From Tepidicaulis sp002389665 (lineage in GTDB: Bacteria > Pseudomonadota > Alphaproteobacteria > Parvibaculales > Parvibaculaceae), in contig NZ_OZ244942.1 in the NCBI RefSeq assembly GCF_965222285.1, positions 1,178,001-1,242,000 on the forward strand: a stretch of DNA of 64,000 nucleotides, written 5' to 3'. Made by a program: the position numbers and the translations under genes. Positions within the stretch are counted from its first letter, which is position 1, and every line of letters begins with the position of its first letter. This document shows, in pieces, positions 35,146 through 41,974 of the stretch. The notes under the pieces were generated by a model. The model was given only the letters and a program-made list of their open reading frames with translations. It was not told the origin of the DNA and did no database searches.

Positions 35146-35715
35146 ATGGCGGATTTTAAAATTCACACGCCGGAAACGGCACCGGAAGGCGCCAAGGAGC
35201 GGCTGAAGCAGGTTGAGGCGCATTTCGGGTTTATTCCCAACATGCTCGGCATTCAAGCCGAAGCGCCGGCGCTGCTTGAAGGGTATTTGAAACTCTCGGA
35301 AGTGTTCGAGCGCACAAGCTTCACGCCTTTGGAGCGCAAGATCGTTCTCTTGTCGGTGAATTATGAAAACGACTGTGACTTCTGCATGGCCGGTGACAGC
35401 TATGTCGCGCAAGGCGAGGGCATGGAAGAGGAGATCATTCAGGCGCTGCGCGTCGGTGCACCGCTTGGCGACGACAAGCTGGAGGCGCTCAGGCTTTTCA
35501 CACGCATCGTCGTGCGCAGCCGGGGCTGGGTCGATGACAGCGAAATCGAGGCCTTTATGGAGATGGGCTACACGAAACAGCACGTCCTGGAGATTCTGCT
35601 CGGCGCGGCCCTGAAGCTGATGAGCAATTACACGAACCACATGGCCGAAACGCCGCTCAATGACGCGTTTCAGCCGCACGCATGGATCAAGCCGACACCC
35701 GCCCGGGTGGGCTGA
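35146..35715 (+). CDS. AhpD-like carboxymuconolactone decarboxylase-family protein
   Basis: A 189-residue all-helical protein of the CMD/AhpD superfamily, peroxidase-related type. The CxxC redox pair is C77-C80 in NYENDCDFCMAGDSYVA. In AhpD the residue four after the second Cys is a proton-relay His; here it is D84, so peroxidase chemistry may be altered. The conserved helix VLEILLGAALKLMSNYTNHMAETPLND follows. ATG at 35146 after GGGGTGGGGC, 14 bases after the cupin stop. With GST and cytochrome P460 next to it, thiol-linked detoxification is a reasonable inference. Confidence 0.88.
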   Translation: MADFKIHTPETAPEGAKERLKQVEAHFGFIPNMLGIQAEAPALLEGYLKLSEVFERTSFTPLERKIVLLSVNYENDCDFCMAGDSYVAQGEGMEEEIIQALRVGAPLGDDKLEALRLFTRIVVRSRGWVDDSEIEAFMEMGYTKQHVLEILLGAALKLMSNYTNHMAETPLNDAFQPHAWIKPTPARVG

Positions 35716-35770
35716 CGCGGGCGGGGCATGCCGCCCCGGCTGGCAGAAAACGAACGAAAGGATGAGGCAT

Positions 35771-36418
35771 ATGAATAAGACAATTGGACTGGGCGTGCTC
35801 TTCGTGGCGGGCTCTTTCGCGCTTGCCGCTTACGCGTCGCAGGTTACCGAAGCGCCCTATCAGGTGGCTGCTGCCGACACGATGGAAGCGGAGACCATGG
35901 AAGCTGAAACGATGGAAACCTCTGCGGCGAGCGGTGCGCATGAACTGACCGGCGTTGATGCGGCGCTGCATATCCCGGATGTCGACTACCGCAAGAACTG
36001 GACGGTGCTCGGTTCTTATTCCGTGCTGGCCGATGAGCCGGAAGACGGCGCGAAAGAAATGCATGTCGTTTATGCCGAGCCGGAACATGTCGAAGCGTTC
36101 CGCAAGAACGGCGTCTTCCCCGATGGCGCAGTGCTGATCAAGGACGTCTTCGCCGCGAAGACGGAATTCCTGACCACGGGCACGGCAAGCTATGCCAATG
36201 AACTGGCCGGCCGCTTCATCATGATCAAGGACGGCGAGAACGCCAATGCCGGCAAATCCCCGCTCTGGGGCGACGGCTGGGGCTGGGCTTTCTATGAAGG
36301 CGACGAGCGCACGAAATCCGTGACGGTCGATTACAAGCAGGACTGCCTGACCTGCCATGAACCGGCCCGCGCTACCGACCTGATCTACACACAAGGCTAT
36401 CCCGTCCTGAAGCGCTAA
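35771..36418 (+). CDS. Periplasmic cytochrome P460
   Basis: A 215-residue exported c-type haem protein of the cytochrome P460 family, some of which oxidise hydroxylamine or bind NO and related nitrogen oxides. A signal peptide (residues 1-22) is followed by a low-complexity TMEAE repeat (37-50), then the beta-rich domain ending in the haem motif C192-L-T-C195-H196. K119-V-F-x-A type residues near VLIKDVFAAKTEF match the family's Lys region, the lysine thought to cross-link to haem. Start ATG at 35771 after AGGATGAGG. Fourth gene of the GST-cupin-CMD cluster. Confidence 0.9.
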   Translation: MNKTIGLGVLFVAGSFALAAYASQVTEAPYQVAAADTMEAETMEAETMETSAASGAHELTGVDAALHIPDVDYRKNWTVLGSYSVLADEPEDGAKEMHVVYAEPEHVEAFRKNGVFPDGAVLIKDVFAAKTEFLTTGTASYANELAGRFIMIKDGENANAGKSPLWGDGWGWAFYEGDERTKSVTVDYKQDCLTCHEPARATDLIYTQGYPVLKR

Positions 36419-36489
36419 GGCGTCTCAGGCGGCAGCGGGCGGCCCGTGGTGGCGCCGCCCGCACTCCCCCCGAACCAAATGGTGAGACT

Positions 36490-36789
36490 ATGTTGAAGAA
36501 ATCTGCTTCCCTTTTCGCGCTCGGCCTCTTTGCTGTGGCTGCGGCCCAGCCGGCACTGGCTGAATCGAGCCGCCGTCATGGCCAGGAAACTGTGCCGGTT
36601 GGCGGCATGATGATGCATGACGGTGCGGACAAAATGGCCGCGCCCGCCGGCGACACGATGGACAAGATGAGCGCCGATATTGATCTGAACAATTACGGCA
36701 AGTCCGGCACGCAGGGCGGTCGCATGATCGAAGGCGGCAATGGCGGCTTCGGCGCAGGCAAACCTGCTTCGAACTACCAGAAAAGCTAA
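36490..36789 (+). CDS. Small secreted protein, unknown function
   Basis: A 99-residue protein with a clear Sec signal peptide (KKSASLFALGLFAVAAAQPALA, cleavage after A24). The mature part is short, glycine- and methionine-rich (VGGMMMHDGADKMAAPAGDTMDKM) and lacks cysteines, so it is probably disordered. The methionine clusters could bind copper or quench oxidants, but this is only composition-based. It ends 24 bases before a strong terminator and is the last gene of the cluster starting at 33704. Not a family I recognise. Confidence 0.75.
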   Translation: MLKKSASLFALGLFAVAAAQPALAESSRRHGQETVPVGGMMMHDGADKMAAPAGDTMDKMSADIDLNNYGKSGTQGGRMIEGGNGGFGAGKPASNYQKS

Positions 36790-36812
36790 GCGCCGATTTC
36801 AAGTCGCGTAAG

Positions 36813-36845
36813 AAAGGCCGTGAACGCGTTTCACGGCCTTTTTCT
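36813..36845. terminator. Bidirectional terminator, overlapping a stop codon
   Basis: AAAGGCCGTGA and TCACGGCCTTTTTC form a stem around ACGCGT, with a T run on the plus strand and an A run on the other side. It ends the P460 operon. The stop of the convergent GIY-YIG gene (36831-36833) lies inside the right arm. Confidence 0.88.
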
Positions 36846-37127
36846 TGGCGGGGAGCGTTTACGGGCAGGACGTTGCGCGGCGGCTATCAGCGCGCGTTTT
36901 TCCGCCGCGCTCAAGGTTTTAATCCGCGCCTCGGCGGCGCTGGCGCTCGCCCGGTCGCCGTGTTCCTCACGGTAGAGAATGGCAAGCGGTTTGAAGGCGC
37001 GGGTGAACTTCGCGCCGGTGCCTTTTACATGCGCCTCAAAACGGCTTTCCACATCGGTACTGATGCCGGTGTAAAGCCGCTCGCCTTCGCATTCGAGAAT
37101 ATAAAGATACCAGCGCTTCACGCTCAT
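36831..37127 (-). CDS. GIY-YIG nuclease-domain protein (UPF0213-like)
   Basis: A 98-residue single-domain GIY-YIG protein. The motif is WYLYILECEGERLYTGISTDVESRFEAHVKGTGAKFTRAFKPL, with Y-L-Y and Y-T-G standing for GIY and YIG, the catalytic R in SRFEAH and a basic tail (ARKRSPPRKRP). Small proteins of this class are common and poorly understood; some are involved in DNA repair. The ATG at 37125-37127 (MSVKRWYLYIL) is used; a longer frame to 37205 has no good site. Last core gene before the tRNA-linked island. Confidence 0.88.
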   Translation of the reverse strand: MSVKRWYLYILECEGERLYTGISTDVESRFEAHVKGTGAKFTRAFKPLAILYREEHGDRASASAAEARIKTLSAAEKRALIAAAQRPARKRSPPRKRP

Positions 37128-37244
37128 GCCTGTGCGGGGTGTTGTGGTGTTGCCTCCACACAGAATATGCCGCGTGACCTCAAGAACGCCAGCGCGAGGC
37201 AGCATTGTGGTCTGACTGTGAGGAAGGCAAATTAGCGAAGACGG

Positions 37245-37265
37245 ATGGCTGGGGGACTAGGATTC
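37245..37265. repeat. Attachment-site repeat, distal (attL/attR) end
   Basis: ATGGCTGGGGGACTAGG...ATTC repeats the last bases of the tRNA-Gln gene at 43979-43999 without a mismatch over 21 bp. The sequence on the left side (GAAGACGG) differs from that beside the tRNA. This marks the left end of the element; 37266-37381 beyond it is AT-rich and holds no gene I can see. Confidence 0.88.
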
Positions 37266-37381
37266 CCTCGACAATTCAAGTTATCAATTAAAACAAAGGC
37301 TTAATGAAACTATATTCAGTTTTTGGCACATTTTTGTGGCGCAGAGAAGCAAGAAAAACTGATTGTCGTGGCGGCTCCATA

Positions 37382-38092
37382 TTAGGGACGTAGAGGAGTT
37401 TTTGTTCTGTAAACAGACTTGTCTGCCCCCGCGTAGGTGAAGGTTCTCTTTTCCCATATATTTCCGCCCGATGAGTCTGTTTTCTGACTGCTGAGCATCC
37501 GATTATAGACTTTGGAAGATACATACACTTCGTATGGGTGCTCTCGGATGTCCGACAACTTGGCGGCAAGGCTTGGGGCCGTCCCAATCCATATAAGATC
37601 GTTGTTGTTTCTTATCCCTGCGCGAACTGCTCTTGCTTCACCATAATCTACGCCTACGCAATGTTTGATTGTGATGTCGTTGTCTGCAATGGATTTGAAG
37701 TGAGATGTCGCTTTTGGTCGAATTATGTTGTGGTTGCACCAATCGATTTCCCGCGCACACATCACGGCATCGGTGCAAGGCGTCTTGCCCATGAACACAC
37801 CCATGACACGATCCCCATCAAAGCTGCGGATTTCACCATCGTATGCTCTTATAAGGCGTGTTGCACATGCAAGGTAGGCTCGAATGATTTTGGCTGTTGT
37901 AGTCCAGGGGCACATTTGAGCGAGTTTTGATGATCCGGCTAGGTCTGCGTAGAGAAAGGCAGCGTCCACGCGAACAGCACCGCCAGAGAGTTTTACATCA
38001 TCGGTATTTGGAATTTTTTGTCCGTCTCTTGACTCGAACTTAGTTCCGAAAACGGTGTCCACATCATTTTTAAGGATGTCTACATAAGCCAT
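37382..38092 (-). CDS. pycC: Pycsar pyrimidine cyclase (PycC)
   Basis: Class III nucleotide cyclase of 236 residues, matching the PycC family, which makes cCMP or cUMP on phage infection. The core begins near residue 41 after a short N-terminal arm. Metal-binding D50 is in FLYADLAGSSKLA and D94 in FDGDRVMGVF; the later GVDYGEARAVRAGIRNNNDLIWIGTAPSLAAKLSD is diagnostic of PycC over ordinary adenylate cyclases. It is alone in the protein, with no sensor domain, as expected. It follows the effector gene by 9 bases. Whether it makes cCMP or cUMP cannot be read by eye. Confidence 0.88.
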   Translation of the reverse strand: MAYVDILKNDVDTVFGTKFESRDGQKIPNTDDVKLSGGAVRVDAAFLYADLAGSSKLAQMCPWTTTAKIIRAYLACATRLIRAYDGEIRSFDGDRVMGVFMGKTPCTDAVMCAREIDWCNHNIIRPKATSHFKSIADNDITIKHCVGVDYGEARAVRAGIRNNNDLIWIGTAPSLAAKLSDIREHPYEVYVSSKVYNRMLSSQKTDSSGGNIWEKRTFTYAGADKSVYRTKTPLRP

Positions 38093-38101
38093 GGATGATT
38101 C

Positions 38102-38587
38102 CTAGAGAGAAGAAAGTAACATTATGGAAAGAGTCCAGAACGGTAGGCTTACAAACAGAGAAATCATTGCGTGTTTTGTGTGAGAGAACTTCTTGTCAAG
38201 AAGGACGGCGTTTTCGTGGATTTGGCAGCTCAGGTCATGAAGATATTCATCTTGAGTTTGTTCCCTAAGTAAGCGTTCGAACTCCCGGATATTCCGCTTA
38301 GAGATTGTTCCAAAATATAATAGAGACGAGTTGGGCGAGTTGGTTCGAGGAAATTGGCTGAGGGCTAAGTGAACCACAGAGTAAATAATGCAAGCATAAC
38401 TTGAGCCAACGAGGAAAAAGGCCCATAGCGACCAGCAAGCGATGTTTGGTAAGATGGCACCAAGGCCACCGGCCATTGCCGCTGTTATGCCTAAGAGAAC
38501 GGAAGAGCGGGCGTCGTGACGGACACCCCAATTGAGCATGCGCTCTAGGTTTTTTTCAGCTCTGTCGAAAATATGATCGTCTTCCAT
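38102..38587 (-). CDS. pycTM: Pycsar membrane effector (PycTM, DUF5706-type)
   Basis: A 161-residue integral membrane protein. The N-terminal amphipathic helix and first helix read HIFDRAEKNLERMLNWGVRHDARSSVLLGITAAMAGGLGA, the opening of the PycTM family (W...AD.KA..LL pattern). Hydrophobic segments are about 29-47, 49-75 and 139-160. The cytosolic loop has SLLYFGTISKR and a helix ending CQIHENAVLLDKKFSHTKHAM, where cyclic pyrimidine binding is thought to trigger membrane damage. It is first in the operon with pycC. Its intact cyclase neighbour makes a functional two-gene Pycsar system likely. Confidence 0.85.
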   Translation of the reverse strand: MEDDHIFDRAEKNLERMLNWGVRHDARSSVLLGITAAMAGGLGAILPNIACWSLWAFFLVGSSYACIIYSVVHLALSQFPRTNSPNSSLLYFGTISKRNIREFERLLREQTQDEYLHDLSCQIHENAVLLDKKFSHTKHAMISLFVSLPFWTLSIMLLSSL

Positions 38588-38648
38588 CTTAAACCCGCTG
38601 TTTTTGCTGCTTGAACTTACAAGGAAGAAAAAGACTAGGCTAGGCGCA

Positions 38649-38698
38649 AGTCAGACGGACGGACGGCCCCCTTAAGGGGGCCGTCCGTCCGTCTGACT
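38649..38698. repeat. Perfect 50-bp palindrome
   Basis: AGTCAGACGGACGGACGG with CCCCCTT on the left half (38649-38673) mirrors exactly on the right half (38674-38698), centred on CTTAAG. The arms contain a GGAC triplet-like iteration (GACGGACGGACGG). It lies in the 248-bp gap between divergent pycTM and repA. No T run follows either side. Candidate roles are a replication origin hairpin, a partition or recombination site, or a shared regulatory structure. Confidence 0.9.
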
Positions 38699-38835
38699 GC
38701 CTGCGATCCAGTTTCAGCATGTTAAGTGCCCCTTAATGCTGATCTCAGATCGATTTGGCTGAACTCATCAAGAGGACATCTGGGTTTCTACCGGCGGCCA
38801 TTCCGGCCTCCGGGGATAAATAAGGAGATCCTCTC

Positions 38836-39897
38836 ATGAAACCTCTGGATTGCAGCCCCCATGCCTTGCCCTTCACAAGCTTTCAGGAAGCAGCCAGCGT
38901 GCTCGGCCTTACGACCATTCGTCAGGTTCTTGACCGGCCCTACCGGCGGGACTTGATCGAGAACCTTCTATCTGAAACCGGTATGAGCGTGCTTTATGGC
39001 GCGGGCGGGGTCGGCAAGTCCGGCCTGCTTCTGGAGGTGGCCATTTCCATCGCCGCAGGCACAGACACCCTCAATCGCCGGACGATGTCGGGATTCACTG
39101 TCTTCGTGCACACGGAAGGGGCATCCGGTCTTAAGCCGCGTCTTCAAGCCGTTTCGCTGGCTAAAGGCATTGAGATTGAAGACCTCCCGCTCGTCTTCAT
39201 CGAAGAACCCGTCAATATGCGTAACACTGAGTCGGTGGATAACCTGGCACGCAAAATACGGGAGCTTGAAAATCGAAGTGGCATCAAATGTCGTCTTCTG
39301 ATCATCGACACACTTGCCCGGTGCTTCTATGGGGATGAGAACCGCCAACCGGAAATGGTCGAGTTTGTCGACAACATGTCTCGCATCGTCCGTGAGTGTC
39401 AGGCGCATGGTCTCGTAGTTCATCATTCCGGCAAGGATGGGAACGGTCCGCGCGGAAGTTCGGTTCTACTTGGGGCCTTCGACACCATCCTATGTTTGCA
39501 GAAAGGCGATGAGCCGAACGAGCTCATCTTGACCACGGACAAGCAAAAGGACGGCGCGCCTGTGGCGATTCGCATTGAATGTGAGCAATTCGAATGTGGC
39601 GAGAATGACGAAGGCGATACGATCACGGCTCGCGCCATTGTCGGGGCGCAGGACCTGGACCAAACCACGGCGCCACCGCCGGGGCGCGGCGGCCCCTCAC
39701 CCAATGCCCGCAAAATGTTGGAGATTCTCAAGAAGGCAGGACCGACGGGGCTGGAATCTGCAGTGTGGCGAAAGCAGGCGCAGGCCGCTGGGATTGGGCC
39801 TGAGCGTCCGGCAACGGCGCGGGAAGTAGCCAGCCGCCTTATAAAGGACGGTCTTGTCCTGCAGGACAGCGCAACGGGACGCTGTGTTGCAACCTAA
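38836..39897 (+). CDS. RepA-like hexameric helicase / AAA ATPase
   Basis: A 353-residue RecA-fold ATPase of the RepA/AAA_25 type found in small plasmids and integrated elements. Walker A is YGAGGVGKSG (K61, S62), Walker B is LLIIDTL (about 154-160), and the sensor region VVHHSGKDGNGPRGSSVLLGAFDTILCLQ is characteristic. A C-terminal helix-turn-helix-like tail (ARKMLEILKKAGPTGLESAVWRKQAQ) could bind DNA. It would unwind the origin of the excised circle. The palindrome at 38649 lies 138 bases upstream. Start ATG at 38836 after AAGGAGATCCTCTC. Confidence 0.88.
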   Translation: MKPLDCSPHALPFTSFQEAASVLGLTTIRQVLDRPYRRDLIENLLSETGMSVLYGAGGVGKSGLLLEVAISIAAGTDTLNRRTMSGFTVFVHTEGASGLKPRLQAVSLAKGIEIEDLPLVFIEEPVNMRNTESVDNLARKIRELENRSGIKCRLLIIDTLARCFYGDENRQPEMVEFVDNMSRIVRECQAHGLVVHHSGKDGNGPRGSSVLLGAFDTILCLQKGDEPNELILTTDKQKDGAPVAIRIECEQFECGENDEGDTITARAIVGAQDLDQTTAPPPGRGGPSPNARKMLEILKKAGPTGLESAVWRKQAQAAGIGPERPATAREVASRLIKDGLVLQDSATGRCVAT

Positions 39898-39910
39898 AGA
39901 TGGGCGGAAT

Positions 39911-40116
39911 GCTGCCGCCTTAGAGGCGGCGGCTTCGGGCCGCCTGCTGCGCACCGCGCAGCATCGCCCCGCAGGGCCGACGGTTTGTGAGCGCCCCCAT
40001 GGGCAGGCGAACAAACATAGTCGGTCGCTATATTTCACACCTTGCAAAAAGCTTAAGGGCCGTTGGGCCATGCCGCTGCTGCTCCCCATCTCTGTTCCAA
40101 ACAAAAGGGGCAGGGA
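39911..40116. other. Candidate oriT / leader region of the relaxase
   Basis: Gap between repA and mobV with several inverted repeats: GCCGCC-TTAGA-GGCGGC near 39914, CTGCGC-ACC-GCGCAG near 39946, and further GC-rich symmetry. MobV relaxases normally nick just upstream of their own gene, so an oriT is expected here, but I cannot identify a nic sequence. The remaining bases show no gene. Confidence 0.4.
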
Positions 40117-41229
40117 ATGGCGTTCCAGTTTCTTCATATCGACACCGTTGCGCGGGCAGCGCCGAAGAAAGCCGCGGGAAAACGCTGGTCCGTGGCTGAG
40201 GTTCTGGCTGAGGCGGAGAGACGCCCGGATGCCTGTCCTCATGTCGAAAACCCGAAGCCGCCCCGCCGTGTTCTCGGTGTGCCGCTGTTCATGATCGAGA
40301 ACGCCGTGGAGAGGAACGCGAAGGAAGCGCGGGACGCGAAGGGGCGGCGACTCCGCAAAGATTCGCCGGTGATGCTTGCGGGTGTTGCGAGTTATCCCGT
40401 CCCGATGGCTGAACTCGACAAAATCAAGCGGGGCGATTTCGAGCGATGGGAAGAGAGGACCCTCGCTTGGTTGCGGGGACGCTTTGGAGAAAACTTGGCT
40501 GCTGTCGTGCGGCATGAAGACGAAGCGTTCCCGCATCTGCACTTTTTCGTTGTGCCCGATCTCACGCCGGATCGGCGGATTGGCCTTGACGCTGTGCATC
40601 CCGGGATCGCAGCCCGTGATGTGGCGAAGGGGGACGGAAAGGGCACCAAGGAGGCCAATCGCGCCTATTGTGAGGCAATGCGGGGCCTTCAGAACGACTT
40701 TCATGAGCGGGTAGGCCTGTTCCACGGACATTTGCGGGAGGGGCCGAAGCGTCGCCGTCTCTCCCGGGGAGCGTATAACGCTGAGAAGCGCGACGCGAAG
40801 CGGAGGGCCGAGACGATGGCAAAGGTGGAAATGGAGCTTGCGGAGCTTGAACAGTTGCGCGTGATAGCGTTGGGAGCGAAAGAAGCAAAGCGCCGTGCGG
40901 CGATTCTCGAAGGACAAAACGAAGCGCGGCATAGAGAGTTGGTTGCGATCAAGAAGGAAGCCGATGGTCTCAAGCGGTCTCTAAGGGAAATGGAGAAAAG
41001 TTACGCTCGTGCGAAGCGCGACGCGGAAATCGCGCAAGGAGCGGTATTCCATCTGATCGGGTTTATAGTCAAAGGAGCCGAGCGATGCCGCCAAGCCTTG
41101 TTGGGTATGGGGCGTCCAAATGGTGTTGCGCCAGAATCTTGGGCGCGCCTCCGTCAGTTTCTCATGCCGCCACACTTTGGTAGTGGTGGTGAGGAACGGA
41201 CGCGGCGAAACTCTGGTCTTGAACGATGA
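40117..41229 (+). CDS. MobV-family relaxase
   Basis: A 370-residue relaxase that nicks oriT and pilots the strand during mobilization. The MobV motif III is HEDEAFPHLHFFVVP at residues 133-147 (H-x-D-E...P-H-x-H), which coordinates the metal. The N-terminal region contains WSVAEVLAEAERRP, and the last third is a charged coiled coil (EMELAELEQLRVIALGAKEAKRRAAILEGQNEARHRELVAIKKEADGL). The start is the ATG at 40117 behind CAGGG. With no secretion genes here, transfer would depend on a co-resident conjugative element. Confidence 0.9.
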   Translation: MAFQFLHIDTVARAAPKKAAGKRWSVAEVLAEAERRPDACPHVENPKPPRRVLGVPLFMIENAVERNAKEARDAKGRRLRKDSPVMLAGVASYPVPMAELDKIKRGDFERWEERTLAWLRGRFGENLAAVVRHEDEAFPHLHFFVVPDLTPDRRIGLDAVHPGIAARDVAKGDGKGTKEANRAYCEAMRGLQNDFHERVGLFHGHLREGPKRRRLSRGAYNAEKRDAKRRAETMAKVEMELAELEQLRVIALGAKEAKRRAAILEGQNEARHRELVAIKKEADGLKRSLREMEKSYARAKRDAEIAQGAVFHLIGFIVKGAERCRQALLGMGRPNGVAPESWARLRQFLMPPHFGSGGEERTRRNSGLER

Positions 41230-41287
41230 TAATAAAGCATAGGATGATAAACGCTTTAGATGTGCAATTTGAGGGGGCGCGATCTCA

Positions 41288-41974
41288 ATGACCCGCACAC
41301 TGATTTTTGTTTTTCTGACCAGTATGCTTATTACAGCCTGCTCGAAACCAAACCTCAATCCCTTTGGGCCTACAGGTCTTCAAGATAAAAAGCCAAGTGA
41401 ATATGTTTGGCGGCCTGACGAGCCCATTCAAGACAAGCCAGTGACAACTCATACCGCCCAAGGTGCATGGCAAGTGGGGGAAACAATACTTAGAGGGCGT
41501 TCGGGTAACTATAGAGAGGGGCGTTCCCCCGGTGGCCGAAGATATACAATTTACCCCGATGGATCGGGAGGGATTGGAGAGCTGACTTCGGAGGAAAGGT
41601 GGTCCATAGATTGCTCTCGTGATAAAATTGACGATAAACGCAGGTGTAGCTTTTATAATTCGGATAACAGGCTGTTCATAACATTCACTGATGCCGGAAA
41701 CCCTCATTATGTATGCATTATGGGGCATGATTTCCCGGGAATGACAGGAGCTATCCGTGTGGATTCTAATGAGGCAATCTCCACAGACAAAGAGGGGTGT
41801 GTGAAAGCCTCATCAATCATCCCGCAGCTTCGTGCCGGAAAGCGTGTTGTGGTGCGAAGAGTGGAATGGCCCTATCGTTATAATATAGATGATGAGGGCT
41901 CGCTTATGGGATTCCAGGAAGCGATGCAGTTGACCACATTCATTCGACATAACATTGACAATTTAAGTTTCTAG
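41288..41974 (+). CDS. Lipoprotein, unknown function, island cargo
   Basis: A 228-residue exported lipoprotein with a type II signal peptide: FVFLTSMLITAC with lipobox LITAC and lipidated C18. The mature part has paired cysteines (DCSRDKIDDKRRCSF, YVCIMGHDF, EGCVKASS) as in IalB-like or periplasmic invasion-associated proteins. It overlaps the integrase stop by 4 bases, convergent. It does not look like a mobilization protein; surface exclusion, immunity or an anti-phage surface role would be guesses. Base composition is lower in G+C than in core genes, so it came with the island. Confidence 0.75.
   Translation: MTRTLIFVFLTSMLITACSKPNLNPFGPTGLQDKKPSEYVWRPDEPIQDKPVTTHTAQGAWQVGETILRGRSGNYREGRSPGGRRYTIYPDGSGGIGELTSEERWSIDCSRDKIDDKRRCSFYNSDNRLFITFTDAGNPHYVCIMGHDFPGMTGAIRVDSNEAISTDKEGCVKASSIIPQLRAGKRVVVRRVEWPYRYNIDDEGSLMGFQEAMQLTTFIRHNIDNLSF

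Noticed and set aside
37245..37265. Possible second tRNA-Gln gene
   Set aside because: Only the last 20 tRNA bases are present; upstream arms are missing, so it is an attachment repeat.
37382..38092. CBASS-type nucleotidyltransferase or ordinary adenylate cyclase
   Set aside because: The fold is class III cyclase, not CD-NTase, and the DUF5706-like partner and NNDLIWIG block point to Pycsar.
38649..38698. Intrinsic terminator
   Set aside because: No T run on either strand and it lies upstream of both flanking genes.
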